DNA of 64,000 nt from Lates calcarifer (Eukaryota; Chordata; Actinopteri; Centropomidae): positions 6,779,621 to 6,843,620 of the forward strand of contig NC_066843.1 of NCBI RefSeq assembly GCF_001640805.2, given 5' to 3'. This document shows, piece by piece, positions 32,520 through 43,769 of this stretch (positions within the stretch are counted from its first letter, which is position 1; every line of letters begins with the position of its first letter). The notes under the pieces are model-generated. The model did no database searches. It had not been told where the DNA came from and saw only the letters and a list, made by a program, of their open reading frames with translations. Made by a program: the position numbers and the translations under genes.

Positions 32520-35175
32520 ACAACTGGTTTTTATTGAGCTGTTTTACAATTCAAATTATGGCCTCGCTCCAAATTGTTGGGTCCTCTTGTTGTGACACCC
32601 GTCTTCCATGCCTGGATGGTGTAGTGACACAGAGGGTCATGGTGACACTGTATGGGTCATGTTAGACAATCTCACCTTTTTTTTTTCCCCCATTTGAATT
32701 TTAATTAGATTTTTGTTAACAGCACCATTTTGCAGCAATTATTTATCACAAATGTAATTACACAGTCCATCACATTATCCACTACCCATCCTGAATAATG
32801 GACTTTGGAAAAAAAAAAAGTTCAAGGACATCAACTCAAGACAGGAATCAAAAAGCAGCCTTTTTTTCTCTTTTCTTTGATATTACAATGAGTTTCAGGT
32901 TCACTGATCACAGCACAGTATGAAAGATAAATGTGACTGGATGAAACACTCAAATTATCAGTTTCTCCCTGCTTTGTAAGAGAACTAATCTGAAAATACT
33001 TTATTGATGTAATTTATATTTCATGTACAACATCACTTGTGTTTTAATCTGTGCTGTTATATAGGATCGTATAGAGGATTGTACCTAAAAATAAATCTAT
33101 TAATTAACCTTATGAATTGTGTGCTTCCTGCAAACAAGTTCAGTATTAAAATGTTTATGTTTTTACTGCATTTTTCACGTTCTCACTGTACACGGTTTTT
33201 TGTGTGTATGAAGTTACACAAAGAAGATGCTCTCATTGAACTGCAGATTTTTTTTACCGTAGGCTGTTACTGTCTGCCATATTACATATAAAAAAGAGAA
33301 AATGTAATATAAAAAACATATCAAAGAGGCATAAATTGTGAGAAAAATATACAGTACCACACAAAACTTTAAAGGAAAATGATACAAAAAATATGATGCA
33401 TGCAGTTGTAGAGTCTACAAAACAGTTTTTCCAAGGACAAATGATCATGAAAGATAAAATAGATAGAAACAGATGAATTATTTAGTTTATTGTGAAATGC
33501 AGTGGGATATATTTGTGGAAATCAGATTATTGCAGCATTTATGTCTCTTAAAACAAACTTGTATCTTCTAGGGTGCATGTTTGCAAGAAAAAAAAAACCC
33601 TCAACATATGTCAACAGCTGTATGCTGCAACAGTAATGCTATCTTATCACAACTGGGGGGGGGGTCTACTGTCTCCACAGTGTAAATGCTTTATGAGAAA
33701 AATTAAAGAGACAGGGGATGGAAACAATAGCCATGCCTGTTTGTCTGATGGTGTGTGATATGGAGATACTGTAGAAAAACAACAGTCCATCATCAACTGT
33801 TCTTCCCTGGTGTATTTTCATATCGTGTAGATTGGGAAGGCTGTCTTTTATGCATGTGTTGAATAGGCCGGGGCTTGCGCAGGTATTTGTCTACTCTCTG
33901 GCAGGGCCAAGGGATTAGAGAGGCAAGCACTGTGTTGCCATGGTTTCCAGTTCAGCTCTGTCTGCCTCCAACACCAAGGATAGTTGCTCTTTGTTGGCCC
34001 TCAGTATCACACCAATCGTAAGTGGGAGAGCTGAAGATAAATAAAAAGATCCTTATACAATAGAAAGACAGGTTGTGAGTCATTATATACTGTACAGTAT
34101 ATTTGGCACTTATGGTTATCTGTACACTAATATTGTTTATTACAAAAAAATTAATAAATAAAAGACCAGTGTGTGACCAGAACATTTGGGCTATTCTTGT
34201 TTTTTTCTGAGAGGCCATCTGTCCTGTTCACTGAGATCTAATGTAAGAATAATACCATGAATACCTCAACTAGACTTAAAAGGCTAAAAGTTTGCCTGTA
34301 ATTTCTCTCACAGCACGTCTGAAGATACTGAGCCTACTGACCACTGTACCAATGTTCCCTGTTGATCTGTAATAAAACACCTTTAGCTTCTTTTTTTCTC
34401 TCTCATTTAATTAATTTAAGTAATAAAAATGTTTCTTCACAGATTGTGAGGTGTTGCATGGACTTCTTCCTGTTGTTATTGTTGAATTGAACACCTTTAC
34501 TTTTTTTTAGCAGTATGTCAAACATAACAAAAACTTTTTAAATGCAGAGCAGTTACATTACACTTTTATCATTTGGACAGAGGGAGCTAAGGATGAAGCT
34601 ACCAACTCTACGATTATTAAACCATGAAATGTTATAAAGTAAGTCACCAAATACGAGTTGTAATTAGTTGCAGGACAAGTTTTTGCCTTTGTTGCAGACA
34701 TTTGGCAACAAACCCAGGCCAGTGCTTCCATTGAAAGCTGATTTTTTTGTTCTGTCATGGCACATGTAGTGATTCTAAAAAAAAAAGGATACAATGAAAT
34801 ACATGTTACACCTCGTATAACCACGTTTTATCACAAACACAATTGCAGTTTCATGCCAAAACAACCTCAACCTCAACACAACCTCAGTTCCACTCAGCCT
34901 TTGCACTATATAGAAAATATGACCCTTACTCTGTACACTGTACAAAATACATTCTAGCCTGATATTCCCATGCCATGTTTTTCAGATTTATGTAGAAATC
35001 ATGAACTTCAAGAGCCTGATTTTCATGAACCACTGGTATATGGCATGAAGTTAACAGCACAAAGCACACACAGAGCTGTGAGTGTCTTTGTGATTTCCAC
35101 TCCTGTGCAGTGGGTTAAGGGTTTGGACTAGGAAGAATACTTTTTATTGTGGGTGTTTTAGGAGAATTCTTCTCT
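32520..35175. other. Non-coding stretch with homopolymers
   Basis: No gene seen. A ten-base G run lies at 33655-33664 and A or T runs near 32680, 32805 and 33590. The stretch 32690-32810 is unique and rich in TAATT/AATTA words typical of homeodomain sites. The patch 33830-33960 is CpG-containing and complex. Both are only weak candidates for regulatory DNA. Confidence 0.5.
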
Positions 35176-35181
35176 GTCAAT

Positions 35182-35209
35182 CCCCCCCCCCCCCCTTTTT
35201 TTTTTTTTT
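35182..35209. repeat. C14-T14 homopolymer pair
   Basis: A run of 14 C passes directly into a run of 14 T and then GGG. The perfect pyrimidine strand could adopt triplex or C-quadruplex forms and is likely unstable in length. The minus-strand frame across it is an artefact. Confidence 0.95.
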
Positions 35210-35214
35210 GGGAG

Positions 35215-36390
35215 AGGTCAGCGTTTCTTGCAACAGGAAACTCAGACACTTGTCCAGGAGGTGGAAATTCACATGAACCAAATAAGCTGCCAAGAGCAGA
35301 TGGCATTCCTTTTTAAGTTGATTTCACATTTCTAGAGATACTGGGATGTCTGTCCCCATGTTTTCTATTCATAATGAAGAACATCTTGCATCTTTGTGCT
35401 GAAAGTTGTTGATTCACAAAATAACAAGTATACTGCCAGTACCAGTCCCCATAACACTCAGTTATTCATTTATTTCACACCAAGGTTTAATTATCTCTCC
35501 TCTCGTCTTTTGCCTCCTGGTTTTCCACAGGGGCAAAGGGTTCCCCTCTCCTGCTCCCTGGAGCAGTTCCTCTAGTGGAACCCAGAGACAAGCCTGAGGC
35601 CTGAGCCACCTCCTGCCCCCAGAGACCTACACAGGAAGTCTGTCACCTCCCCTGCAGAAGAAGTAGCACATAAAATGAGAAGTTCTGAGTGAAATCAGAA
35701 AATGAAAACACAAACACTTTGGAATTCAATTTTTTAAATACAATCTGAGAACATGATGACATGCATTAAAGAGCTGAAAACCACCTCATTCCACTCACTA
35801 TGGGCACATGCTGTAGATATGGCTATGCTGTTAGTATTCTAAGATGGGGTTCCTGCTTTGACTTTCTTGATTAATGTAGGAGCACTTCTTATTTTATAGC
35901 TATCCGAATTATCTGGCTGCTTAACCCTGTTTGATGCATGAGCAAAGTTCGCTTATTTTGCTACCCGGCCTTGGCATGGGTCATCACACCTGCAGTGAGC
36001 CTGGCTGAACTCATTACAGAGTAGACAAACCTGGGGGAGACAGGCTGAGGTGAAACTGAAACTGAGCTGCTGTCAAGTTTTGAATCAGAGGTGTGTTCAG
36101 TATGGCAGAATTTTTGATTTCTAACTGACAAAGAAAAAGGACAACTGACAAGAAAATTGCATGGACTGTAAGAGAGCCTCTTGGGCGAAACACAGCACCC
36201 CTGAGAATAGTGAAAAAATCTGGTTGCTGGTTACTGTATATACAGCTTAATACTGCATTTCAGGTCTAGAGATCGTTATTTCTTTGTACTACTGTTAGTG
36301 AGAAAGGCCAATTATTTTGAACATACATACTAAACAAATACTATGCTTATTCATATATGAAATGTGTCTTTGTGTTACAGCGGCAATTGA
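35215..36390. other. Non-coding stretch; one exon-like candidate
   Basis: At 35490-35530 a pyrimidine-rich tract ending in CCACAG is followed by a GC-richer stretch (35531-35665). This resembles a 3' splice site followed by an exon, but no long frame continues and no convincing 5' splice site closes it. The rest is unique sequence, with a complex patch at 35930-36040 ('ctacccggccttggcatggg'). Confidence 0.3.
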
Positions 36391-36394
36391 TGTG

Positions 36395-36619
36395 CTTTAA
36401 AGGGACAGCTTCACATTTTAGGAAATGCACTTGCTTTCTGTCTTGATGAGAGTTAGATGAGAAGATTGACAGCCTTTTCCCCATGTTTCCAGTCTTTAAG
36501 CTAAGTTAAGCTAATCAGCTACCGTGCAGACATGAGTGGGATCAAGCATTTTATCTAAATCTTGGCTAGAAAGCGAATGAGTGAATTTCTCAAAATGTCA
36601 AACTATTACAACTTAAAGG
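36395..36619. mobile_element. Foldback (long inverted repeat) element
   Basis: The left arm (36401-36470) reads 'acattttaggaaatgcact', 'gctttctgtcttgatgag', 'agttagatgagaagattga'. The right arm (about 36540-36610) on the minus strand reads 'acattttgagaaattcact', 'gctttctagccaagat', 'ttagataaaatgcttgat'. These are clearly the same sequence inverted, giving arms of about 70 bases. The centre holds 'gtttccagtctttaagctaa'. I recognise the arm as a common percomorph repeat (classically 'gagagttagatgagaagatt'). Both ends carry CTTTAA or CTTAAAG. No coding capacity, so non-autonomous. Confidence 0.75.
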
Positions 36620-36865
36620 AGACAAGTTTTTGCTATTGGTATGTAGCCGGTGTTAGCAGTGAGAGCTGTTTACTCACTAGGCTAGATTCATCCCTTTACT
36701 TTCTTCTGCTGAAGTTAACATGCTAACCAGCTTGCCCAGGCCTGGCCTGCCTGTCTTGGCACTTTTCTGATATTGAGTCACTGCAGTGTCCAGTGTGCCC
36801 TGAAGAAGTAATGCTGCTCAGAGGGTATATTACAACCTCTTGTTCTATAAATGCAATATTGGATC
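36620..36865 (-). repeat. Teleost interspersed repeat, copy 1 of family 'CTTCAGNAGAAGAAA'
   Basis: Read on the minus strand it contains 'ccctctgagcagcattactt', 'gttagcatgttaacttcagc', 'agaagaaagtaaa', 'caccggctacataccaatag', 'caaaaacttgtctcctttaa'. The same phrases occur in the same order on the plus strand at 54365-54720. This copy lacks an internal part of about 100 bases present there. Its CTCCTTTAA tail abuts the right end of the foldback element, so the two form a composite. Confidence 0.7.
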
Positions 36866-36869
36866 TCAA

Positions 36870-38365
36870 TGATGGCTGAAGCAAGCAACTGTCACCACAT
36901 CCACTGTTTATTATTCCTATTTATATTATTTCATTTAAGCCATTAAAATGAACATAGTTACTGCATTACAAAATGTTCTCAAAACACAATACTTCCAATG
37001 GCTATGGTAACTAACATTCAAATGAAGAGAAATGAGGAGGTCCTGGCTAATAGGCTTTTCATCTATCACAGCATTTGAAGGTTAAATGTTTTAATGGCAA
37101 ATAAAAGAGCAGAATAATCTTAGCTAATCTGTCAAAGGAAATGCCTCAGGTACAGTTAAGAATGAACTGATGTCGTGCCAAGTGAAGTTCTGCATGGCTG
37201 CATCTGCATCACATGGACCCTGCAGCCACTGAAGCTCGGCTGAACTTTAAAAATAACAACCACTGTAGCGCACAGGGGCTGCTGGATTTAACCGTCCATC
37301 TCTGTGTAGAGATCAGCTACACTTTAACATGTGCTGTCATCTTAAAACAATAAAATAAGGTACAGTAAAAGACTTGAGAAAACCTCTGACTGATGTGATG
37401 ACAGGTGCAGAGGATCTGGGGAGGATTTGTCTTTCTGGGTAAAGGTAAATATTTATTGTCTAAGTTATAGTCACTCTCATCTATATTAATAGTTTCTGGA
37501 AAAATTAGGGAAAAAACAAGAAGTTCACCAGACTGTCAGGATTCTTCCCAAACTACAGCAAGACTATAAGATTGACGACTAAAGATAAACCATGCTTCCA
37601 GTCAGGGGCTAAACTTTATTCAATATAATTTGTCTTTGACTTTGACTATACTTAAAGCTGAATGACTAAGACTTTTCAATGAAATAGAAAAAAAACAGAC
37701 AACAGAAAGAGAGATATTTTCTTGAGGAAAATCAATTAACAGTGATGCGACGGCTCAAAAATATTCTCCTTAATCCCTGAATTGATTTACATTCATCAAA
37801 AGAGAAATGAAACTATGTGCTAGTGAGAGCTATATTGCATGGTCAGTGCTGCTGCTGTTACAGTTATTTCAGCACCGGGCAGGTCAATTAAAGGAAGAGT
37901 TCATAATTTTAAAATCCATTTTGCAAAATCTGTTTTGCATTACTCACCCATACTGCTGTCGCTGCACTGCGAGTGTCTCTGTATTCATACGACGTGGTGG
38001 GAGCTCTTGTGCTGCTGCCAAGGAAATGAACTTAATTCCATATGAGCCTGACATGATATAAAAAACACCCCAACTATCCCGTCAAGGACAAATTTTAATT
38101 TACAGTTGGCAGCAAAAGGAATCCAAGGGGTGCAGGATATGCTGACGAATGTTGTGCCAAGTAAACATAATGATAAATAAATGGAAACCCTCTGGGAAAT
38201 ATGAAGAGGTTTGGTTTGTATAAAACAATGTTACAGTCATAAAACAAGGAGCTGTCAAAAGGTGCTATATTTCTGCTGTGCTGCTTACTCGCATACAAAC
38301 TGTACCCCTATTAGAAGTTTCACCTCCTCACTTGTTTCCTCTAACATTCAACAGATGACAGCAGT
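36870..38365. other. Non-coding stretch, no gene seen
   Basis: Unique sequence without recognised repeats. The part 37140-37330 contains CpGs and mixed composition. Two plus frames at 37807-38061 overlap in different registers and are not family members I know. Confidence 0.5.
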
Positions 38366-38369
38366 AATG

Positions 38370-38660
38370 TAAGCACAACCAGCTAATCTAAGGGGTCTCC
38401 CCAGTGTCTAATGTCCTGATGAGTTCATTCTGCACAGAATCATTAGGGTTCAAATGTTAATGTCCACATTAAGATGCTTTCACAAAACCAAGCACCGGGC
38501 TCAAATTATCTGTCACAAGAGCAGTAATTTCCCAGCAGAGTTATGGAAATATGTATCTGAATTAGGTTTTTAACAACTTTGTTGCCGGATTTATCTTCAT
38601 TAGACACGTTTAAAAAGATGCCTAAGGAGAGAAATGATGTGAAAAATAAAGCAAAGCAAT
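38370..38660. promoter_or_regulatory. Possible conserved non-coding element
   Basis: Non-repetitive block with balanced composition and several AATTA/TAATT words ('tctgaattaggtttttaac', 'cagtaatttcccagc', 'caaattatctgtcac'), an ATTAG-rich context and CpGs ('caccgggctc', 'gttgccggatt', 'agacacgtt'). No frame or repeat is visible. Weak call on composition only. Confidence 0.25.
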
Positions 38661-38664
38661 ATAT

Positions 38665-39105
38665 CTGTGGGACTTCTCAGCCATCCAGGTCACAGGACTC
38701 GTAGTGAAACTACTTAGTGAGTGGATTTAAAATGGGCAAAGTTCAGAGTAGTAAAAATGTCTGGAGACTAAAACATGGCTCCAAATGAGACTAGTAAATC
38801 TACTGGCCTACAACAAGCTGCTAATGTTGTACTTATTGTTTTTATTGCTTGTTTCAAAACAGTTACCAGATCAAAATGTCATCATTACACACAGAAAATC
38901 TTAGATAATTTACAGAAACATTCACTAATCAGTTAAGATAGACTGAGGTACTTGTTGATAAAATATTAGGCCTTAGAAAGTCTTACATGGGGCCGGTATA
39001 AAGGTTTTAGTGGTACTACTTGTTAATTTGTACCACGTACACACAAGTGCCTTAAAAGACACAAAAGTACCACTGCAGAGGTGAAACAACGTGTCTGTGC
39101 TGTCT
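38665..39105. other. Non-coding stretch, no gene seen
   Basis: Ordinary AT-rich sequence preceding the Tc1 remnant. No frame of interest and no recognised repeat. Confidence 0.5.
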
Positions 39106-39109
39106 TGCA

Positions 39110-39505
39110 TATACACTATTAGCCACAACATTAAAACCACTGACAGGTGAAGAGAATAACATTGATTATCTCGTTACAATACAAAATCCTGCTGGGAAAC
39201 CTTGGGTCCTGGCATTCACCTGAATGTTACTTTAACACATCCCACCCACCTAAGCATTATTGCAATATGGCAACAGGGGCAGGGGCCTCCCCCAGCAGGA
39301 CAGTGTGCATAAACACATTGCATAAACTTGTCAGAAATGGCTTGAGGAAAATGAGCCCAAGATGCTGACCGGGCCTTCAAGCCCTCCAGATCCAAAAGCC
39401 AATCAAGTGTCTGTGGGATGTGCCAGAACAAGCAACAAGAACAAGCACAACCCACAGGACCCAAAGTATCTGCTGCCAATGTTGTGATGCCAGACATAAC
39501 ACACA
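39110..39505 (+). mobile_element. Tc1-like DNA transposon, internally deleted and 3'-truncated
   Basis: The 5' terminal inverted repeat and adjoining sequence are well kept: 'tatacactattagccacaac' and 'attaaaaccactgacaggtg' (39110-39150). At about 39180-39188 the sequence jumps to the C-terminal half of the transposase gene ('gctgggaaaccttgggtcct'), so roughly the first half to two thirds of the gene is missing. Traces of the catalytic region follow (GNLGSWH; 'cagcaggac' at the second aspartate), then 'ctgtgggatgtgcc'. The frame is broken by stops and indels, and the copy stops near 39505 without a 3' terminal repeat. A complete element of this kind is about 1.2-1.6 kb. It is inactive. Confidence 0.85.
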
Positions 39506-39509
39506 TAAC

Positions 39510-40065
39510 TTTTATAATAATAACATATAAAACAGACTGTATCTTCCATAAATCTCAGAGCAAACAAAGATTTGCTCCTCAGGGGGACCATTAAATCCAG
39601 TTTCTGTAATTGATGGTATACCTGAATGTGCACACCGAGATCTTTACTTGCCTCACATCATCATCACTCTACACTACAGTCCTTCAGGTGACAGTAATTT
39701 GAGTTTTAAACTATATAACAGAACAGACTTCCTTTTCTTATTCAGTGCATAAGCTTTATGAATGTATATGTCTGTCTAACCATATTTGTGAACAACTGTG
39801 AAGATACTAGTAAAGCCTAAAGTGTTCAAATTGTAACAATATTCAATGAGTATTCCAAGTATCTATCAGTGTCAACCTAGACAGGGTTAAGATATAGCAA
39901 GTAAAAAAGTTCAGGACAGCAACTTAATGCCTTCAGTGAAATTTATTGTGCTGCTGCAGTTTGGAGAACTCTCTCCTCTCTCAGGCCACACAAAACATGA
40001 ATGACAGACCAAGCTCACAACAAATACTGCAGGCAGGCAGCTTCAATCAGACAAAAAATGGTTTC
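39510..40065. other. Non-coding stretch, no gene seen
   Basis: Unique sequence between the Tc1 remnant and the GT microsatellite. The minus-strand frame at 39403-39633 overlaps the Tc1 end and is incidental. Confidence 0.5.
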
Positions 40066-40068
40066 ACC

Positions 40069-40079
40069 TGTGTGTGTAT

Positions 40080-40118
<39 letters not shown>
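40069..40118. repeat. (GT)n microsatellite
   Basis: GT run with two interruptions early on, the last 33 or so bases uninterrupted. The overlapping plus frames rich in alternating V and C codons are artefacts of it. Confidence 0.95.
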
Positions 40119-40119
<1 letters not shown>

Positions 40120-41965
40120 CAGTGTGCAGATTTGTAGATCTGTAAGGTCCAGAATCAATGTGAACCTAAAGGTAAATGTGTGTTAATACAATGCAAATAA
40201 AACCACTTGGTTAACTTTAGAGTTGTTGTCACGGTAACATAAGAGAAAGAAAATCTACCAGTCAGTGCAGGAGCTCATTAGTGGTGAAGCTGCTTATGTG
40301 AGCTGACACACAAAAATGTCCGGTTCAATTTTATGCTGGAAAGAAGCACAGAGGATCAATAAACCTGCACCTAATGGACACAAGAAATAAATAAACTTTA
40401 CAGATGTATTCCATTCCAACAGCCAGCCAATGTGATATTGCAGGAAAAGTGAATACTGAAGTGATACTTAAACTTCAATTCAGACCAAGTCTCAATGTGA
40501 TACATTTATAAAACAAGAAATATTTGATTCATGAGTTGATTCTTTAATTTAAGACAGCTTTGGAGACCAATTTCCACCATCTTGTTCTACCCTGTGATGC
40601 AGATAAGAGCCAATGAAATTATTACCTATATTAGCATATACACTGCTGATTCTCATTAATTTGTGACTTTTATTGAACCTCATTTAGATTGCCACATTGG
40701 TGACAGCTGTACCTCCAAAGACACAGACAGCTAACACCTCAGTTCAACACAGTTTTGTTTTGTGTCCGTAATTCCATATAATACATGGATATGTTCCCTG
40801 GGGTTCACTGCAAAGAAATGCATTCCTTTTCAGGTGAATAGAAACACCAATGTAGCCATGGGAGTAGAAGTTAATTTTATCTGTTTTTGGCTGTCCAGAC
40901 TTATGATGTGCACATGGAGCATTATCAACACGAAAACAGGACCAGCAATGCATGCCGACTAATAAGTGAGGAGGTTGGTCTACCAGGTGTGTAGCCCGTT
41001 TAGGGAAAGACGAATGGACCACTGTTTATACACTCTGTATGTTTCACACCTAGCATGCTACCACCTAAATACACTGCCAAACTTAAGCTAGTTTGTTTTT
41101 ATGCTAACTTGATAACCTGTGGCGTGTAGTTAATATGGTCTCAGAGGCCTCCACAAAAATTCAAGTTCTTCAACATACTTGAGGCAAATTCTTGACTGAA
41201 AGAAAAAAAAACGAGGAGCATACAGCAAGCTCTTGTGAGCCACCTCCTGTAAGCTAACATGTTAACAGTTTTGTTGTTAGCTAAAGTTTGTTTGTGATGG
41301 AGGGACAAAACTCCACTGTGGTTCACAGCACAGGCCAATTTTTGCTCAAGCTAAGGAGATTAAAGATATGATTTTTTTCCTTCCCCCAACAAAACATGCT
41401 CCCATTAATGGAACAACATTAGTTTACATTTATAGTACAGTATTAGAGTATTCAGGAATACAATTTGAAAGCTGTAACAATACTGAACTATGGAGTAAAG
41501 TAGGTTTCTTTTGTTTGTACCTGTAGATGTTTTTGTTTGATCAGGTTTTGTTTGAGCCTCAGGAAAGATTTTGCTTCACATGTTGACCACTAATTATTTA
41601 TCCACCTTTATTAAAAAAAAAAATACACTGATATCAAAGTTACATGGCACATGTGACTTTAAAACGGAATGTCTCCTGTCTCAACCTGAATCTGTTTTAC
41701 TCTTCACTACTCCCTCTCTTGCTCTGAAATGTTTGTGTTGCTTCTGCTCTTGTTTTCACTAATTAAACAGCTCATGACGAGCAATTAATGCATTAAAAAA
41801 AAACGTGCATCACCAAAATATCTCCTCTGGTCTTTTGTGGTGTCAGTTAGCCAGAGGATGGGCAAGCAGGAGAATACAGCTCACAGCTTTAAGGTTTATT
41901 CATGATTAATCTTGATATATGTGTAACTGTATAACCTGGAATTACCTCCCTATCAGTTTCATGCA
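40120..41965. other. Non-coding stretch, possibly with an old repeat at 41.03-41.35 kb
   Basis: No gene. The part 41030-41350 contains many teleost-repeat-like words ('agcatgctacc', 'atgctaacttg', 'taagctaacatgttaacag') and may be a degraded dispersed repeat, but I could not assign it. The frames at 40744-41022 (-) and 40762-40962 (+) overlap on opposite strands. Confidence 0.4.
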
Positions 41966-41969
41966 TTTA

Positions 41970-42460
41970 TTGCTCTTCACGAGAGGTCAGTGAAGTGGCT
42001 CCACAGTGGATTAAGATGATCAGCACCCTTCCCTTCTCCATCCTCGAACACGGATGCAACCTTGCAACCACATACTTTATGAATAAATAATGAAAGAACA
42101 AGCTTTGGAGGTGAGGGCTCCAGGGAAAGGGTTGAGCTGTTGCCTAGTTCACCTATGCCGCAGGCTGGCCCCGGTAATTATTTACCTACACGGATACAGC
42201 TGTAATTTCATAGTGACTCAGTGTTTGCATGTAATGAATTTCTAGTGGTTGATGTACCTGCAATAACAAGGATGGATATTAAATCTAAGTGCACATTTCA
42301 ACGTCGTTTTTCAACAAAAAAGCATTTCATTACGTAAGTAGTAAACAATTTGTACTCGTAAACAGCAGCCATGTCTGAATTCATATAATTAAAATATATG
42401 ATTCCTTTCAAAACCTGATTTGAATATTGCATTTAACAACTGGAGAGAGTTACGTATTTC
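41970..42460. promoter_or_regulatory. Possible conserved non-coding element
   Basis: Non-repetitive block with CpGs ('cttcacgagagg', 'cctcgaacacggatgc', 'tatgccgcagg', 'gccccggtaattatttac', 'acacggatac', 'caacgtcg', 'attacgtaag') and several AATTA/TAATT words. No open frame. Composition and lack of repeats are the only evidence. Confidence 0.3.
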
Positions 42461-42464
42461 CTCA

Positions 42465-43530
42465 GTATTTCTTTTAAAGCATGTACCGTGATTTTTGCCG
42501 GGGTGCTCTAACAAGCAATGAGTCACAAGCATGAATTAAAGTGCTTTTCTTTGATCTTGTTTGAGAGACAATATTTGCAAGGAATTAACTCAGCCTTTTT
42601 GCCAGAATGAGTTCCACATGACTTACCTCTGAGAGTGAAATTGCTTCTGAATTGAAGTCTTAAATACATGTAAGAGGAGTTGTAGTACAGTGCGTGTAGG
42701 ATATGTTAAATACTGTAGATTTACATGATTAAAAAGCAAGAAAATCTCTATTGACACACCTAAAGCTCAGGTGGTTCATTCACTTTATCAGATGTGGCAA
42801 AGCTCAGAGAAGCGGTGAACCATTATAGACTATTGAAAATAATTTGGCTCTCTTGTGCAATCTGAGGGAAAACAATAACTTGTTTCATATGCTTATATAC
42901 CTCTCAATACCTCATAAAAAGATGTGATGGAGAAAATTATTCACTTAACAGCAACATTTAAAAAATAAATTCTGTATAAATTAAGTGGAAGTCTTTATTT
43001 TGCACTAATTAAATGTCCCATTGAGGCATTCTGGTAGCTACAGTGTAATATTCCTGACTTAACACCTGGCTCAGCACCCTTGCCTCATGGTGTCATAATT
43101 TTTCTGTTTTTAAATGGTTCTTCAAATTTGTTTTCTTATCCAACATAAAATTAAAAAAAAAAAAAAAGTAGGTCTGAATGATAAATCAACTTTAGAACAC
43201 ATTTTCACAACAGTCTAATTTCACGATCAGCCTGAAGGCAACTTGCGTAAGCAGCAGTAATCAATCACTGTGTCAGACAGTAACACCTTGGTCGTGATGT
43301 TTAATTTCCATTTGCCACAGGGTAAGTTTTTTTTTATTAAACAATTACTTAACTATTTCTGAGACATACTTGTCATACTCTGATTAGTTAAATAATTAAA
43401 AACACAAAAATAGAATATGCCAAGGTCTATACTAACTCTATGTTCACCTTGAAACACACACTCCACAAACAGTGATGAACATATTTAATTAATATATTAT
43501 TATAAAGGTGCTGATAATCATCATTATCAT
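42465..43530. other. AT-rich non-coding stretch, no gene seen
   Basis: Poly-A run at about 43151-43167; short ATC tandem at 43507-43527. Otherwise ordinary AT-rich sequence. Confidence 0.55.
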
Positions 43531-43537
43531 CATCATC

Positions 43538-43765
43538 TTGCTTAAAGTGAGACTATGTAACTTTTGATGGGAAAACACAGAATTAAAAGCAACTAAGTCA
43601 AGATAATCTTAAGAAACCAAGGAAATGCAGTGTGTCATCTTTCCTGTTAATACCACTTGTGGTCACAATGGTTGATACCAAAAATGACAATGACATAGTC
43701 TTGCTCTCTGAAAATCCCTCCAACTTACAGCATTGAGCTCTACCAGCAGGAGGAACTGGATGAAC
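43538..43765. repeat. Teleost interspersed repeat (AAAGTGAGACTATGTAACTT family)
   Basis: Begins 'taaagtgagactatgtaact' and continues with 'agataatcttaagaaaccaa', 'atctttcctgttaatacc', 'acttgtggtcacaatggttg', 'gaaaatccctccaactta', 'ctctaccagcaggaggaact'. This order is that of a dispersed fish repeat I recall from memory. The frame on the minus strand (43598-43819) follows from the repeat and is not a gene. Confidence 0.55.
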
Positions 43766-43769
43766 AGAT

